Shown here: positions 63,544 through 64,000 of the stretch, in pieces
Layout: the number at the start of each line of letters is the position of its first letter
Position numbering within the stretch: position 1 is the stretch's first letter
NCBI GenBank assembly: GCA_031285625.1
Contig: JAITVV010000095.1
Coordinates: 248,001 to 312,000, forward strand
DNA length: 64,000 nucleotides
From: Prevotella sp.
Lineage (GTDB): Bacteria; Bacteroidota; Bacteroidia; Bacteroidales; Dysgonomonadaceae
Reading direction: 5' to 3'
The notes under the pieces: model-generated
The model's input: the letters and a program-made list of their open reading frames with translations, nothing else
What the model was told of the DNA's origin: nothing
The model's database searches: none
Translations under genes and position numbers: made by a program

Positions 63544-63614
63544 AAAATATGAAAATTAGCAAATATGAAAATGATTATTGTCACTTTGTGCCAATTTGCT
63601 AATATGCTAATTTA
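63544..63614. repeat. Interspersed repeat R4, TTAGCAAAT family
   Basis: GAAAATTAGCAAATATGAAAA at the left and CCAATTTGCTAATATGCTAATT at the right. It fills the gap between the connector and portal genes. Confidence 0.65.
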
Positions 63615-64000
63615 TTAATTGGCTAATTGTTCTACTATCTCCAGATCGTCTATTTCCAGCTGCTTATAGCCGTTATTGATCGTAAAAATACTGAGTGTGT
63701 CTATGATCTTGCGGCGAAGCTGATGTATCACTGTCTGGTTGTAAAGCACAAAAGAATTGATAATCTCATTGGCATTTCCCGACAGGTTGCCCGATCCCGA
63801 CAGCCCTGCCAGCGTAGGCGAAGTAAGGCGGTGTGCCGATATGATTTTCTGGAAGATGATTTCGTCCACATTATTGTACAGATCGGCATTGTTGCTAGCT
63901 GTGTACGATGTCACCACAGGCTTTATTTCCTGGCTTTCACCCCAAAGCACTACAATGCTGTTTGCGCCGTTTGTTCCGGCATAGCTTTGCTCTATATCCT
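63615..64000 (-). CDS. Phage portal protein, C-terminal part (N-terminus outside window)
   Basis: The frame is open from the stop at 63615 through the right edge; a shorter reading that starts at 63950 is only an internal codon. Visible residues (about 128) include SYAGTNGANSIVVLWG, a helical stretch NVDEIIFQKIISAHRLTSPTLAG, GSGNLSGNANEIINSF and a terminal LEIDDLEIVEQLAN. The HR-x-TSPTL-G and SGNANEI segments are typical of portal C-termini of Bacteroidetes phages. First gene of the structural block within this window. Confidence 0.7.
   Translation of the reverse strand, partial: DIEQSYAGTNGANSIVVLWGESQEIKPVVTSYTASNNADLYNNVDEIIFQKIISAHRLTSPTLAGLSGSGNLSGNANEIINSFVLYNQTVIHQLRRKIIDTLSIFTINNGYKQLEIDDLEIVEQLAN

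Overview
The window looks like chromosomal DNA of a Bacteroidales bacterium, probably close to Dysgonomonas or the wider Porphyromonadaceae group. This is inferred from gene content: a parA-parB-DUF5683-LysM transglycosylase cluster, many SPII lipoproteins with short Asp-rich tethers, LpxH and ferrochelatase of Bacteroidetes type, and promoters of the TTTG-N19-TAnnTTTG kind. The DNA is AT-rich and no tRNA or rRNA gene was seen.

Layout. 0-4.2 kb: envelope and segregation cluster (mltD, DUF5683, parB, parA, all minus). 4.4-9.1 kb: translationally coupled unknown genes with a leucine-rich repeat protein, an ABC-F ATPase and a SUKH-like protein. 9.2-18 kb: mixed housekeeping and envelope genes (methyltransferase, lrgAB, radC, lipoproteins, aspartyl protease, acyltransferase). 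18-18.6 kb: non-coding stretch that looks like a dispersed element. 18.6-19.6 kb: a three-gene operon ending in an orphan phage terminase small subunit. 20-28.7 kb: unknown secreted and membrane proteins, a tandem outer-membrane barrel pair, lpxH and a SUF-associated DUF59 gene. 28.8-32.5 kb: phage-like early region, with a five-gene minus operon (two small genes, a DNA-binding replication-like protein, a DnaC-like ATPase, a Cys-rich mini-protein, a sigma-like factor) divergent from an S24/C1-type repressor. 32.5-49 kb: host genes (glycosyltransferase, hemH, manA, a WG-repeat protein, efp, M3 peptidase, YhcH-like, glgB). 49-64 kb: a minus-strand phage structural and lysis block, read from the right edge as portal, DUF6712-like connector, tape-measure-like protein, XkdF-like protease, capsid, two tail-tube-like paralogues, SGNH tail fibre, holin, GH108 endolysin and a candidate unimolecular spanin. 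Plus-strand genes (three lipoproteins, a DKNYY protein, an SGNH lipoprotein) sit between them.

The main point of interest is that phage-derived genes with intact reading frames are split over three places about 10-17 kb apart, with host genes between them. The junctions of the structural block are filled by two families of short interspersed repeats instead of the tight packing of an active phage. This could be an old decaying prophage broken up by rearrangement, or a domesticated particle system similar in principle to a gene transfer agent. The sequence alone does not decide. No integrase, large terminase or baseplate gene was seen, and the right edge cuts the portal gene, so more of the block lies outside.

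Other points worth a look: a lipoprotein built from two different tandem repeats (19 and 22 residues), a probable frameshift in front of a WG-repeat protein, and an 8-copy interspersed repeat confined to 41-63 kb.
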